Shown here: positions 11,101 through 21,670 of the stretch, piece after piece
How positions within the stretch are numbered: the first letter of the stretch is position 1
Layout: each line of letters starts with the position of its first letter
Origin: Chrysaora quinquecirrha
Taxonomy: Eukaryota; Cnidaria; Scyphozoa; Semaeostomeae; Pelagiidae
Assembly (NCBI GenBank): GCA_014526335.1
Contig: JACTAT010000037.1
Span: forward strand, 14,234,105 to 14,298,104
DNA: 64,000 nt
Direction: 5' to 3'
Program-made: the position numbers and the translations under genes
Notes under the pieces: model-generated
What the model was told of the DNA's origin: nothing
The model's input: the letters and a program-made list of their open reading frames with translations, nothing else
Database searches by the model: none

Positions 11101-14100
11101 TTCCCAGATCCTAGTAACTGATGATAAATACGCCAATTACTTACCTAATTAATCTGAGTCCCATTATAGGATATAATCTAGGAAATGGAAGTGAAAAAAC
11201 GCTAGAACTTACTTTCTTTTCCTGCAACCAGTAACGATCAACATACTCCACTAATTTCTTACGAGCTGGATCTTTCCATAAGTTAGATTCTTTCAGTTCC
11301 TTTACAGCAAGCTCACAGTCTTTCTCGGTCATTGCATGCGCTATCCGTCGTAATTTTGCAAGTACATCCTGTCTTACTTCTGTGCAACCATTAGCTTTTT
11401 TACTCAACCATCTTTCCCACGCTTGTTCCCGATGGAAATCGCAAATAAATACAAATGAATCTAAAACAAATTACACAGGTCTTAAATTATAGTCTTGTAA
11501 AACGCAAACATTCTTAACCAAAAAGAAAGGAACTTGACTTAACTTTTTTCTTCTTTGGATTTTATCAAAATAACAATAAATAATAACAATTGTTCATTAA
11601 AAATTCCTAAATCAATGAAGGTCAACGGAGAGATGTTACGATAAAGATATTTAAGATGTTAAAGATGTTAAAGATGTTAAAAGTGCGGCGTCCCCAACAT
11701 GTTGTAAAATGCCAAATTTTCTACCATATTTACTGAACTTTCCAATATTTGCTGCTTTTCCGCAAAATCATCCACGATCGCATCGACTACTGCATTGATT
11801 ATATAACTTTTAAAGACTAAATTGACTCACCTTTGTAAAGGGACTCTATCGCAGTTATCTCTTCGATACTGTAATCAGTCATGAAGAACGTTGGAGAGAA
11901 GTCAGGATTCCATTGTTTTAAAATGTTTAAAGCTTCCATAACTGTATTGGTCGATTCGCTTTCACAAATAAATGTTCCGACAACCTGATAGTCTACATTT
12001 GTTTTGACGACCAAAAAAAATAAAGGGAGAGCATATCGGGTAGTACGGTAAGTAGCATCGAGAAAAGCCATTTCATTTCCGTATCGAGCAAGCAATCGCT
12101 GCTGCCACTTGGTTTGATACACGAAGAGCAAAGAGTCTACGTTGCTGTCTGTGACTTTCACCTCATCATCTTCATACGATTCATTATCTTCTTCGTCACT
12201 GCCATTCAGTTCATTTGGCTCATTGCAATTATTAGTTTTTGCTTTCGGCCTGAAATAGATGTTGCACGGTTGTCCTTCTTCCTTCCAGTGTCTTATTTTT
12301 TCTGTCAAACATTCTTGATCGATTAAAGAATGGCGGAATTTTCTGGTAGCTTTCACCATGTGATTTCGTATTGTTTTTGGTCTAGGAAAGTACCTTTTAT
12401 TGGTCTTCGGCGGTAATGATTTGTTTCCAAATAAATCGGATTTAACAACAAGTTTAAGATGTCTGCGCATTTCCATTACACTGCCAACACCTTCTTTTAC
12501 AAGTTCTTCAATCTTGTTCGCAAGGAAAGGGTCAATTGTCTGCGATATTCCAGCAGCCTAAAAATTTAGATGCTTGTAAAGTAAGAGTGAATCGTCCTGC
12601 TTTAGATATGTAAAGCTTTAAAGCTTTGATCTTTAGATCAACATGCTTATTACAAGGTCCTCTGACTGTAATGATTAGAAAGCTACGAGCTATGAGCTAC
12701 GAGCATGATTTTTTTGTGCAATTACAAGAGTGTCTTTTCTCTTGGCAAAGCAAAATGGTGTAATACAGCAATGAAAACTGTGAAAGAAAAGTGTAAGTGG
12801 GAATCTAGGAAGGCCTGACAATCATGACCTCCTTAGCAAGTCCACCAACATAATTTATAAAAATTTGAAATTGAATATTTACCTCCCCAACTTCATGATT
12901 TGTGTGGCTACTAATGTCAGGAAATGTTATAAGAATCCTTCGTTTGAAATTTATACTTCTTTTTTCAATTTCCTTTCTTATTTCCTTGGATGCTCGTTCA
13001 CGTCTTGACCTTGTATCACAAGCAATCTATGGAGGTAATGTAAAACTTCAGTTCCCTATAAAAACAGGATTGCGATGAACAGAATTGCGATGAACAGTGA
13101 AAACATTTTCGGGCAAACTTATAAACGCTTTTTTTGTCCGACACTCCTCATAGTATAAACGTCAGAAACAGACCGAAAAAATAAATTAAGGCATCCCAGA
13201 TGTGGCTCGAAATGAAGATATGGCACCAATCAGAAAAAGAAGCCGAAATTGGCATCGTGTTTTAAACACCAATCAGCTTGGGGGATTCAGCGGGATGACC
13301 AATAGAAAATAAATCGAAGAGTCCAAGTGAGAAAAAGAACTCTTTCTGTCTTCACAGAACCGGCCTTTTGGTGTTGATGTGGACAGCTTCCAAAACGCTG
13401 GAGGATCTATACCTATAGCTATGCCCAGGGGCGGATCCAGACTGGTGCGACCGGTGCTCAAGCACCAGTCAGATTTTTAAAGAATGACCTTTAAAAAAAT
13501 TATTTCCTTTTGCTGTTGATATCAGCTGATTTTCTTTGGTTGAAATGTTCTTTTCGAGCAAGAAAGCATTTATCATGCCTCTTTGATTACTCTTTGTTGA
13601 CATAATTGGCCTAAATTTTCTTTGTATTCCATCAACGAATCACTGTCTGTCTCACGCACAATAAGGTCTCGCTGTCAATGAGTTAATGACGTGTTTACTT
13701 TGAATACATTTCGGAAAAACGCGGACCATTTTTGCCAGAATGACAAGAAAAAACAGAATTGATTTGTACAGAGATACGTCATTGAAACCTTGAGCACCAG
13801 TGACCCGCATTTTTATAGTAGTAAAATGAACTTCCACTGGTGCTCAACGTCACTTCCACTGGTGCTCAGGTAAATCAACCAATCAAAATGCAGGGCTCAC
13901 TGGTGCTCAACGTCACTTCCACTGGTGCTGAGATATTCAACCAATCAAAATGCAGGGCTCACTGGTGCTCAACGTCACTCGAAAATGCAACGTCATTCTC
14001 TGCTCTCTGTGACATTGGGGAAGAAAAGAGAATTTTTACCAACACAACAGTTGCCATCAACCTGTAGAAGTTGGTGATGGTGAATGTCTCACACAAGTCG

Positions 14101-15914
14101 ATTCAAAATCGTTTACGAGGAAGAAAGAAGAACTCGAATGATTATGTTGGAAATTCGTCTTCGTGTACATACAGAACGGACAGAAATTTTAGGTTAGGCC
14201 TAATTCAAAGAGTAGAGATTTTGTTAGTTAGGCCTATGTTAAAGTTCTAATCATGTTCTTGTCTGTGTCAGCGTTCTCAGGGAACTTTGATAACGCAAAA
14301 TCTTCTGTTTGAATTAGGCCAAGCCTAAATTTTTTCCGTTCTGCATGTACAGGAAGACGAACTGTAATAGCTATCTATTGACTTCCCAACAATAAACATT
14401 CGAGTTCTACTTTCTTCCTCGGAAACGATTTGTTTATTTAGTCATTCACAAAAATCAAGAACTTTAATACCACGCCCCTCGGCCACGCCCATTATACCAA
14501 CTGACCACGCCCATCGGCCACACCCTTTTCTTTTTGAGCACCAGTCAGATTTCGGGCTGGATCCGCCCCTGCTATGCCTATTATTCAGAATGGCTGTAAT
14601 TTTCCGCACACTCTGGGTATTCTAGTAAATTTTGCCCCTTTGTCGGTACATTTCATTGTTGAAGCTCCACACTGTTTTTATGGTTAAAAATAACGACCCC
14701 TGATCCTTATCAGTTAATAATTTATGTAACTGCAACAAGTAGGTTTTTCATATCCATCTTACCGTATGGTTTGGAAATTCAAATATTTCCTTCATTTTAA
14801 CTTGGGCGCTGCATCCAAATTTTTTTGTGGTTTGCACCTTTACATACTTTCTTTTATAAAAATGATCTTGTCTCTAGGAAAATCAAAACTTGACATAGGT
14901 ATGATGTGTTGATTAAGCTGAATAACAAACTGCATTAAAAATCCTTAATTCAATACAATAAATAAGAAAGTCAATACCATGGCAATAATAACAGGCCTAA
15001 GTTTAATTGTCATTTTGTGTGATCTTCCACTATTTTAGAGTAGAACATTGATAAAATATTTAACCGAGACGCTTTTGGCTAATGAGTAGAAAGGCAACAA
15101 AAAAAGCTGTTTTTCCCAAGTTTTAGCTGTATTGTGAAGGACGTTGTTACTAGGTTACTAAGTTAAACAGTAGGCATAGGATGTAAAGAGGCTGGTAGGT
15201 CTGCATTTTATCTGAAAAAAGGTTGGGCAAAGTTCTCATCAACTCGTTTCTATGAATCAGACAACCCCCTTCATTTTATTCTAACTAAATATAAATCTGA
15301 CACTCAATCTTCTATCCAAACAGAAATATTAGCTTTTTCTTACTGAAGCTTCTTCAAGTTCCTTCTTGTGTTTAAGTTTTGCTTCCTTGTTTCGATCAGT
15401 ACCATGTTGACAATCGAAAACTTTTTGGCTTGCTATCACATATGGCAATCCGGAGAACATGTTATCATCGTCTTTCCAGAGAACGACATGCTTCTTTGCA
15501 TACAAATCTATTGCAAAAAATTCTTAAGGTCATATAATTTGAATCATTCTGAAATTATGAAAATGAGGTGGCAAAAAGTTTGTCTTCTATTTTACGAAAG
15601 CAAGCAAACACGTTGACCCAGCAGGGGTAAGATTTCCACCTGAAAAAACGTTTTACAGAATTGCTTGTAGTGAAAAAATTCTTCAGCTTTTAAATTAAAA
15701 GCCTTAAAAACTATTTATCTAATAATTTTAAGCTTCATAAATTTCTATTGACACGTTAATTGTAAAAATTGTTTGATTTATGATATTTACCAGATGTACC
15801 AAAGCCTTTCCTTGTGTAGAATGCAGCAAATCGAAGTGTGTTTTCAATTTCATGCTTCTTCAACAAATTTAGCGCCTCTTCGACAGTATCTACTTTAAAT
15901 GTGGTCTTCATCAT
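8169..15914 (-). CDS. MULE-type DDE transposase with SWIM zinc finger and Ulp1-like protease
   Basis: Eight exons join in phase (minus strand): 15914-15791, 15507-15344, 14846-14763, 13026-12883, 12557-11831, 11460-11213, 10737-10562 and 9999-8169. Together they give 1166 codons including the stop, with no internal stop. The MULE catalytic triad is visible: Asp339 (FLDATYRTTRYALP), Asp400 (FFMTDYSIEE) and Glu519 (NTNNGTERQN), with the typical CDFHREQAWERW block between. A SWIM zinc finger, CxCx9CxH (CTCFAYKRSPYLCKH), is at 639-653. The C-terminal region has a Ulp1/C48 protease pattern: His1014 (HWVAIS), Asp1032 (YMDSL), Gln about 1067 and Cys1074 (GSVDCGLF). A SUMO-protease-like activity is inferred from these residues. 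The end reads ELYCNCRLPW next to a possible GT donor at 8202-8201, so a downstream zinc-finger exon may exist, or the protein may simply stop at 8169. It probably mobilises the 14.1-kb element. Confidence 0.85.
10201..10388. repeat. Perfect 94-bp tandem duplication
   Basis: 10201-10294 and 10295-10388 are identical copies starting TAACCAGAACCCCATC. They lie in intron 7 of the transposase gene. Either a very recent duplication or an assembly artefact. Confidence 0.9.
11640..11682. repeat. Short AAGATGTTA tandem repeat
   Basis: About four units of AAGATGTTA (first unit variant) within intron 5 of the transposase gene. The rest of that intron (11461-11830) shows nothing else. Confidence 0.7.
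13838..13980. repeat. Tandem repeat, ~70-bp unit, inside hAT element
   Basis: The phrases ACTGGTGCTCAACGTCACTT and CAACCAATCAAAATGCAGGG recur two to three times. Short open frames here only reflect the repeats. Confidence 0.8.
14100..14440. repeat. Foldback segment inside hAT element
   Basis: The left arm (about 14108-14215: GAGGAAGAAAG, ACTCGAATG, GGCCTAATTCAAA) recurs inverted in the right arm (about 14300-14430: TTTGAATTAGGCC, CATTCGAGT, CTTTCTTCCTC). Confidence 0.75.
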
Positions 15915-16100
15915 GTATAAATCAATTAATAAACGTGATCTTGAGTGCCATAGTCTTCATTTAAAATCAGTTAGATAGTTAATTCAAGCAGAAATTTCTT
16001 CACCTGTTCCATCCACAAAACGTTTGGCGCCAAAAAAACGAAATTTCCCGCTCTTTATTCTTCGTTTATAATTGACGCAGAACGAGGCTAGATCCGCAGA

Positions 16101-16150
16101 ATGATGTCATGAGAATATATGGTTCGAGTGCATACTTAAAATCACTGACC
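16101..16150 (-). repeat. Right terminal inverted repeat of the 14.1-kb element
   Basis: Reverse complement of the 2040-2089 repeat (45/50). It ends in CTGACC and is followed directly by the flanking duplication ATCAGTCACG. Confidence 0.85.
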
Positions 16151-16218
16151 ATCAGTCACGTTCACGTTTCAACTTTGCTGCTTTCTGTTTTGTGTTGGGA
16201 AAATTTGATCGTTGAAAA

Positions 16219-19200
16219 ATGCCTGGCTTTTTCCTGAAAGGCAAATCGACAGAGAAGAAAAAGAAACCAGGAGTCAATGTGAGTATTATTTGGAGACAAG
16301 GGAAGTAATTGTAACTGCTGATCTTGTGCGAATGCTTCTTGTTTTGTGAGGTGTACTTAGGCCCAAATTGTGCGATGTTACTTACTTAGGCCAAATAATA
16401 AAACAGCGAAAATAAAGCGAATAAGACAGGAAGACAGACCGTACCATTTTCTACCTTTCTGGCAATGTGTTGTACTGGGACTCTTAAAATATAAAGACCT
16501 TTTCGATGAAAGGCCGGCTGGATTTGATTTTTTTCAAAATCTCATAAAAGCAAGTTTTTGATGATAAAATCACAAAAGCAGCACAGCATTATCCAAAACT
16601 TTATTTAGGTGAATTTGCTTCAAAGTTACGCCTAATGATTAATAAAGATTAAGAAGGTGCTGTGGCGTCGTGGTGAAAACCAGCTGACTCTTGGTGTCAG
16701 AAGCTCAGTGTGGTCAGGGTTCGAGCCCAGCCACGGTAGTGTCACGGCCAGGGTCGAGGTCTCGATTAGTTAACCTACTACTGAGATCCTAGCAACTGGC
16801 GCTAAAACACCATTTCACCTTCACCTTCACCAAGAACCCACATGTGCTTATTGTACTGTATGTTGGATCATAGCAATCACCAATCAGCTCCTTGGATTTG
16901 GATTATCTCCATGTTACAGCTTGATAACTATTTAAATTAATGATATGATGCGCATGAGTGGTAGGCTATATACTTTCAATAAGCAACTGAACTTTGGTCC
17001 AGCCCTCAAGAGTTGCTTAACATACAGTATCTAGTATTTCAGCCCTCGCAGAATGACTGATACCACCTAAAACCTCTTATTTTGGCTCTTTTCTGGCTTT
17101 TCAATGTAATTTACAAGTTTGCAACTTTTAACAAAATTTTAACAAAATCTTAGGACTCAAAAAATTTTAACAGAATTTTAACAAAATCTCAGCTCTATTT
17201 GCTTATTGACCAGTTGCTTATTAAAAAAAAGTGTATTGTATCAAAACTTATGTATAACAGAAAGGCTTAACCAAGACTGATAATCTGACCATGGTGCATT
17301 CCATGTATACCTACGCCATGCCAAAACTTAAACAATAAAAAATTGCTCTTCTTCACTAGAGATCTTTGGTGTATAGTACTTGGAATGCAGCCTCAATCTG
17401 ATCCACAACATTTTACACAAGGCACATTAAGTGCCAAGATTTTGATGAAAATGCCATTCAGTACTCTGCTTTTCTGGGTGAAGTTAAGTGACTAATGGCC
17501 TGGTCTCAGGGTGCTTGCTAATTCTCCAACTCTCCACTGCACAATTTTGGGCAAAGAGAAACCATATGAACAATAGGAAAGAGAAACCATAGGAAGTGAT
17601 TAGATAAAACAAATGACAAATGATCACTGGAATTTCAAACCTTTGAAGTGTAACTTTCTGTCAATCAAAGCAATGCTTTAATGGTAATAATCTCAGGTTG
17701 TTAATCTTTCAGCGTAAAAGAAAAGCTTCTGCTGGTAAGAACAAAGATGGAGGTGAAACCATTGAAAGTGACTCTGATGTTGTAAGGTAAATATGACTAT
17801 GACATAATTTTCATTCATTGGTCCATTTTGGGTTGAGTTTACTCCCTTTTCATATTGGAAATATGAAGGTGTTGTGGCATTGTAGTCTAATCCAGCTAGC
17901 TCGGGGGGAAAGAAGCTCAGATTGTTTGAGTCCCAACCACAGTAGTATATCATAACCAGGGTGCAGGTCTTATTAGTTCATCTACCACACATAGGTGGTG
18001 TGGCTTACTGGTCAAGGTGCTCGTCTTAAGTTTGTAAGGTTGTGGGTTCGAATCTTGTCAGGACCACTTTCCATAAGCCTACAGTCAACTCAGCTGTCCT
18101 TCCGAGGTCGATAAATGAGTACCCAAGATTTCTGGGGTAATAACTGACAGTGTCCCCAATTAGTAGAAATGCTTAATACATTGACACTTAAAAAAAGTCA
18201 TTATTGTAATTATTATTATTATTCTGAGATCTTTGTGATTGGGGCTAAAACAGCAATCCACCTTCACCTCAGAAATCCACTTAATAAAGCTTCCTTGAGT
18301 AGGTCAGCATATTCTTAGAAGGTTCCACTTAGTGATACTTTTCACTGCAATATCCTAATCTACAGCAGGTTTGAGGTGCCTGAGATGATATTAAGCACCC
18401 ATTTTGCTTTATTAATGAAATATGTTCTATTCTGTAAACCTTGCCCCACTTATTTTTAACTAAGTTAGCTAGGTTTTCACTTAAATCTCTTGTCATTTCT
18501 CTAAAAATTCCTGTGTTAATTACACTTCTTATATTTATTTGTACAGCGATGATGAAAAGTTCGTCAACAAGGCTGATGAATCAGACGATTCTTTGGATGA
18601 AACAGCACAGGAAAAGAGAGTCAGACTTGCAAAAGAATACATTGCAAAACTGGAAAATGAAGGTAGAGAAATCTTAACAAATAAGGGATTGAAAATAGAT
18701 ACTGCAGCCACCATGGGCATTGTGGCTCAAGTTTGCTAACTGTGTTTGCTAAAGACATTTAATATCCTTTTCGTTTTGCATCTTCACAGAGAGAATGAAA
18801 TCTCTAGATCAGGAAGTTGACAGAGATGCAATAGCTCACAGGCTTCAAGAAGATGCAGTAAGCATTGATATTAAGAAAACTGTCTTTTCTATCTGTTTTG
18901 ATATTTATTACACTTACTTATCAATTTATGCAATGTTTACCTAATGTGTTTCTTTCTTCAGCTTGAAGAAAGAGGTTTTCTACAGAAGAAAATAGCGGAC
19001 CAGGTATGGTAGTAATGAATTAACTTTAGAAAGCGTTAATAGCATGATTGTTCGTCAAGAATTTTCAATCAAACTGACAAAGCATCCATGTAATATGCTG
19101 CAAATTAATACACCTTTTCAACTAAGAGCCTCGTTTTCAAAATTTACGAAAATTTGTTCGCACAAAAATTTTGACCCCAGATTCAGATTCAGAACTTTCA

Positions 19201-20876
19201 CTTTAGTGTTGACGCAAATTCTCACGCTTCTAGTCCTTACGATGTTGATTTTATAGCGACGAAAAGTTTTAAAATCTACAAAGGATTTGACCGTGAAAAT
19301 CGCTTGGGCTGAAATTTTACACCTCCAGTCATTTTTTACGGTCAAAACCCTTATAACTTTCTCAAACTTTTAATCACTACAAAATCAACATCGTAAGAAC
19401 TAGAAGCGTAAAAATTTGCCCAAACATTGAAACGAAGGTGCTGAATGTGAATCTGATGTCAAAATACTTCTGTGACACAATTTAAAAATTTTTGAAAATG
19501 AGGCCCTTAGTTGAAAAGGTGTGTTGCTAGATAGCTTGCCCGCCATAAACGGCCAGGTCTGCTAGATAGCCAATGATAGTCTAAAAGTCGTTTTCATTGT
19601 GATCTTTATCATTTCCATCATTATCATCATCATCACAATCATCATCATCACTGTCGTCCTCGCTATCGTCACCATAATAACCACCATTATCATGATCATT
19701 ATCACCATCGTCGTCACTATCGTCATCAACATCATCATCATTAAAGATATTTCTGAAATAATTGTTTAAAAAGTCGAAAGAGCATGTTGAATCAGTTTCA
19801 TCATCATTCAGTTGCAGTTTCAGTTCAGTTGCATTATTCAGTAGCATCATTATTCTCCTTTTAGAAAAGCAGATGCGTAGTTTCTGAGGTTCCTTAATTA
19901 TTCTGTTGTAGTTCTATTTTGTTTTTGTTTTCTGGTCTCTAGAAGAAGGTTTCCTATAAACCTACTTCTTTAACTTTAACTTTTTACGCTTCCAATAATT
20001 CTATCGATCTTCCCGCTCTAAACACAAAACCAATTCAGCTTCACTTTTCTGATTTTAATCTATGTCTCCAAGGCGTCACATAGGGTGTTTCTGCTCTTTT
20101 TCGCTATTCGCTATTATAATGCGAATGCGTTTGTCTCTTTTTAGTTCATCTCAGCAGATGTAGATAACATCAAAGCCCTAAAAGGACATAAGTTATCTGT
20201 GACTTGTGTAGTTATTTCTCACGATGACAAGCATATATTTTCTGGTTCAAAAGATGGAACTATCATAAAATGTAAGTCCGCTTCTCTTGTCACTTGGTTA
20301 AAAAGCCCTTGCCAAAAGATAAAGCAATGTTTCTCAAACACTTGAGATTTGCTTTACAAGCAATGTTTAACCGTTTAACGTCACGAAACGTTGCTTGACA
20401 AAGCAAGAATAAGCTTAATTTTTTGCGCAATGTTTTTTGGACGGTCAAAAAACATTTTTGACGGAAGCAAGACACGTCCGACAAGCAATGTTTTTTGAGA
20501 TGGCCAAGCATTTTGCTTGACAGGCTAATTTCAAATGTTTGACAAACATTGTTTGATCATTTTGCCAGTGCCTAACTGATTTGAAAGGAAACGTAGAATG
20601 AGATGGTTGCTCGAAAATACCGGCCTCTGGTTGGTCAATATGTGAAATGAAAACAAACGCCCTCATTGGCCCTTACAAAACTTTCCCCTACTTAGAAGCA
20701 TGATTATTCTGGTTATTTGTTCACAATGTCTTAGAGATATTTTTGTTGTAGGGGATGTCAGCTCGTGCATGAAAATCCACAAGATTCCAGGAATCGAAAA
20801 ATCTAATTCTGACAAAGCTAAAGGACACAAGGGTCATGTTTCTTGCCTGGCAGTTTCTACTGATGGCAAGTTTCTG
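16219..20876 (+). CDS. RRP9: RRP9 / U3 snoRNP-interacting 55K WD40 protein, N-terminal part
   Basis: Seven exons join in phase (612 nt, 204 codons): 16219-16278, 17713-17786, 18547-18662, 18790-18857, 18962-19003, 20145-20271 and 20752-20876. The start MPGFFLKGKS leads into a Lys-rich then acidic N-terminus, the family-typical ETAQEKRVRLAKEYIAKL segment, and a helical region (LDQEVDRDAIAHRL). The first WD40 repeats follow (LKGHKLSVTCVVIS, FSGSKDGTIIKW, then KGHKGHVSCLAVS). RRP9 binds the U3 box C/D snoRNP and functions in 18S rRNA processing in the nucleolus. The remaining WD repeats (over half of a usual ~475-aa protein) are not seen. Exon 7 ends at a GTAAGT donor and no acceptor exon is recognisable before the gap at 22051. 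The 14.1-kb transposon ends 68 bp before the ATG. Confidence 0.85.
16651..16831 (+). mobile_element. tRNA-derived SINE, copy 1 (RRP9 intron 1)
   Basis: Starts GAAGGTGCTGTGGCGTCGTG and carries a B-box-like GGTTCGAGCCC about 50 bp in. It ends in CACCTTCACCTTCACC. A second, interrupted copy lies at 17864-18270. The pol III promoter layout is as in tRNA-related SINEs; it is not a tRNA gene, as no cloverleaf is apparent. Confidence 0.7.
16980..17060. repeat. Dispersed repeat shared with 7795-7885
   Basis: Shares AAGCAACTG, ATCTAGTATTTCAGCCC and AGAATGACT with the other copy in the same order. The rest of RRP9 intron 1 (16279-16650 and 17061-17712) shows no further gene. Confidence 0.55.
17864..18270 (+). 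mobile_element. SINE copy 2, split by a nested SINE
   Basis: 17864-17988 matches the first half of SINE copy 1 (GAAGGTGTTGTGGC ... TCATCTACCAC). 18223-18270 matches its end (TCTGAGATC ... GGGGCTAAAACA ... CCACCTTCACC). The middle is a different SINE. Confidence 0.7.
17989..18222 (+). mobile_element. Nested tRNA-derived SINE with ATT tail
   Basis: Begins near ATAGGTGGTGTGGCTTACTG, has the B-box-like GGTTCGAATCT at about 18051, and ends in an (ATT)n tail. It is inserted into SINE copy 2, so it is the younger of the two. Confidence 0.7.
19109..19525. repeat. Foldback / MITE-like element in RRP9 intron 5
   Basis: The left end CACCTTTTCAACTAAGAGCC (from 19111) matches the reverse complement of the right end near 19488-19522 (GGCCCTTAGTTGAAAAGGTG) with few mismatches. 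Internal words (ACGATGTTGATTTT against AAAATCAACATCGT) show the palindrome continues to the centre near 19300. A TA lies at the left edge. Confidence 0.75.
19600..19745. repeat. Degenerate ATC-rich microsatellite
   Basis: Runs of CATCATCAT and ATTATC with interruptions. The Asp-rich minus-strand frame 19581-19850 is a consequence of this repeat. Confidence 0.85.
20290..20580 (-). repeat. GCAATGTTT-rich dispersed repeat (RRP9 intron 6)
   Basis: Shares phrases such as GACAAGCAATGTT, GGACGG and CATTTTGCTTGACA with the repeats at 47370-47640 and, inverted, 47675-47875. Confidence 0.65.
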
Positions 20877-21290
20877 GTAAGTTGTTACCATATCTTATTC
20901 GTAACTCAGTTTTCGATTTGCCATTGGATTGTTGTACGAGTCACGTACATCGAGTAGTAATGGGACTACAAGCATGGTGAGCCATATGACGTGCATAAGA
21001 AGGGCAGAGGGTGTGGCAATACAAATAAGGGATTGCTTCCTTTGAAGGAAAAATTAGCACTCTGTGTGCAACGAGATTTTTCATCAAATTCAGGTATCAA
21101 ATTCAGAACCTATATAGCAGTGGCTGGAGAGACGACTGTTTTCTTGTGGCTCCCTTCTCTGGCTACGCTTCTGACTATAGGGGCTTATTCTGATTTACTC
21201 TATATCTCTGATACTCTGTTGTTTGGACTCGTTCTATGATAAGTTCTTATAGCTGAGCAGATCTCAGAAAAGCGGAAACACCTTTGAACA
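20877..21290. other. Sequence after last visible RRP9 exon
   Basis: Begins with the GTAAGT donor of exon 7. I looked for the next WD40 exon here and did not find one. Small open frames (for example 20991-21239) show no family features. Confidence 0.4.
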
Positions 21291-21670
21291 TCGTATTAGA
21301 CATGATAGTCACCACTTATCATGACAAGCCTTTGATATATAATTGGGCAACGTTTCGCGAGAGATCCGTCTCCCATCATTCACTAAGTTCTATCAACTCC
21401 TTGTATCAATCAAGTATCTTACTCAATCCCAAAATCTGGTCGAATAACATCAAAAGTTGAACTGAACGCAATTTTGGCGCCACAAATCGTAGCAATTTAG
21501 CGCCGAAAATTCCCAAGCTTCCTTGCAGGTCCGGTTAATTTCACACCTTTTGATCCGACCTTTGCAATAAATAGGAATTTCTCATTGCCCGACGGATCTC
21601 TCCCGAAACGTTGCCCAATTAAATATCAAAGGCTTGTGATGATAAGTGGTGACTATCATGTCTAATACGG
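21291..21670. mobile_element. Foldback element with 80-bp inverted ends
   Basis: 21291-21370 and 21591-21670 are inverted copies with only a few mismatches (for example GACATGATAGTCACCACTTA against TAAGTGGTGACTATCATGTC). The 220-bp interior has no coding content. No target duplication was established. Confidence 0.85.

Larger units (their letters stand above)
13426..14571. mobile_element. Non-autonomous hAT element in transposase intron 3
   Basis: Ends are the inverted 15-mers CAGGGGCGGATCCAG (13426-13440) and CTGGATCCGCCCCTG (14557-14571). Flanks share the 8-bp GCTATGCC (13418-13425; 14571-14578, sharing one G with the end), which is the hAT-type target duplication. The interior has no transposase. 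It contains a short tandem array at about 13838-13980 (CACTGGTGCTCAACGTCACT words) and a foldback section centred near 14230. Confidence 0.85.
2040..16150. mobile_element. 14.1-kb TIR-flanked composite MULE-type transposon carrying RecQ-like and DUF6589-like genes
   Basis: The ends 2040-2089 and 16101-16150 are inverted repeats, identical at 45 of 50 positions, starting GGTYAGTGATTTTAAGTATG. The bases directly outside are ATCAGTCACGTCAC on the left and ATCAGTCACGTTCAC on the right. This is a flanking duplication of at least 10 bp, or 14-15 bp with one indel. Inside lie a minus-strand MULE transposase-SWIM-Ulp1 gene (8169-15914), a minus-strand RecQ-like gene (3812-7457) and a plus-strand DUF6589-like gene (2562-3724), plus younger insertions. 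MULEs with Ulp1-like cargo are known. I do not know of a described MULE that also carries a RecQ helicase. That the three genes move as one unit is inferred from the shared ends. Confidence 0.75.

Noticed and set aside
16651..16760. tRNA gene
   Set aside because: Only A/B-box-like words are present. No cloverleaf or anticodon arm could be drawn, and a second copy shares non-tRNA sequence, so SINE fits better.
19581..19850. Asp-rich minus-strand ORF of 89 codons
   Set aside because: Low-complexity ATC/GAT repeat within an RRP9 intron; no exon signals.
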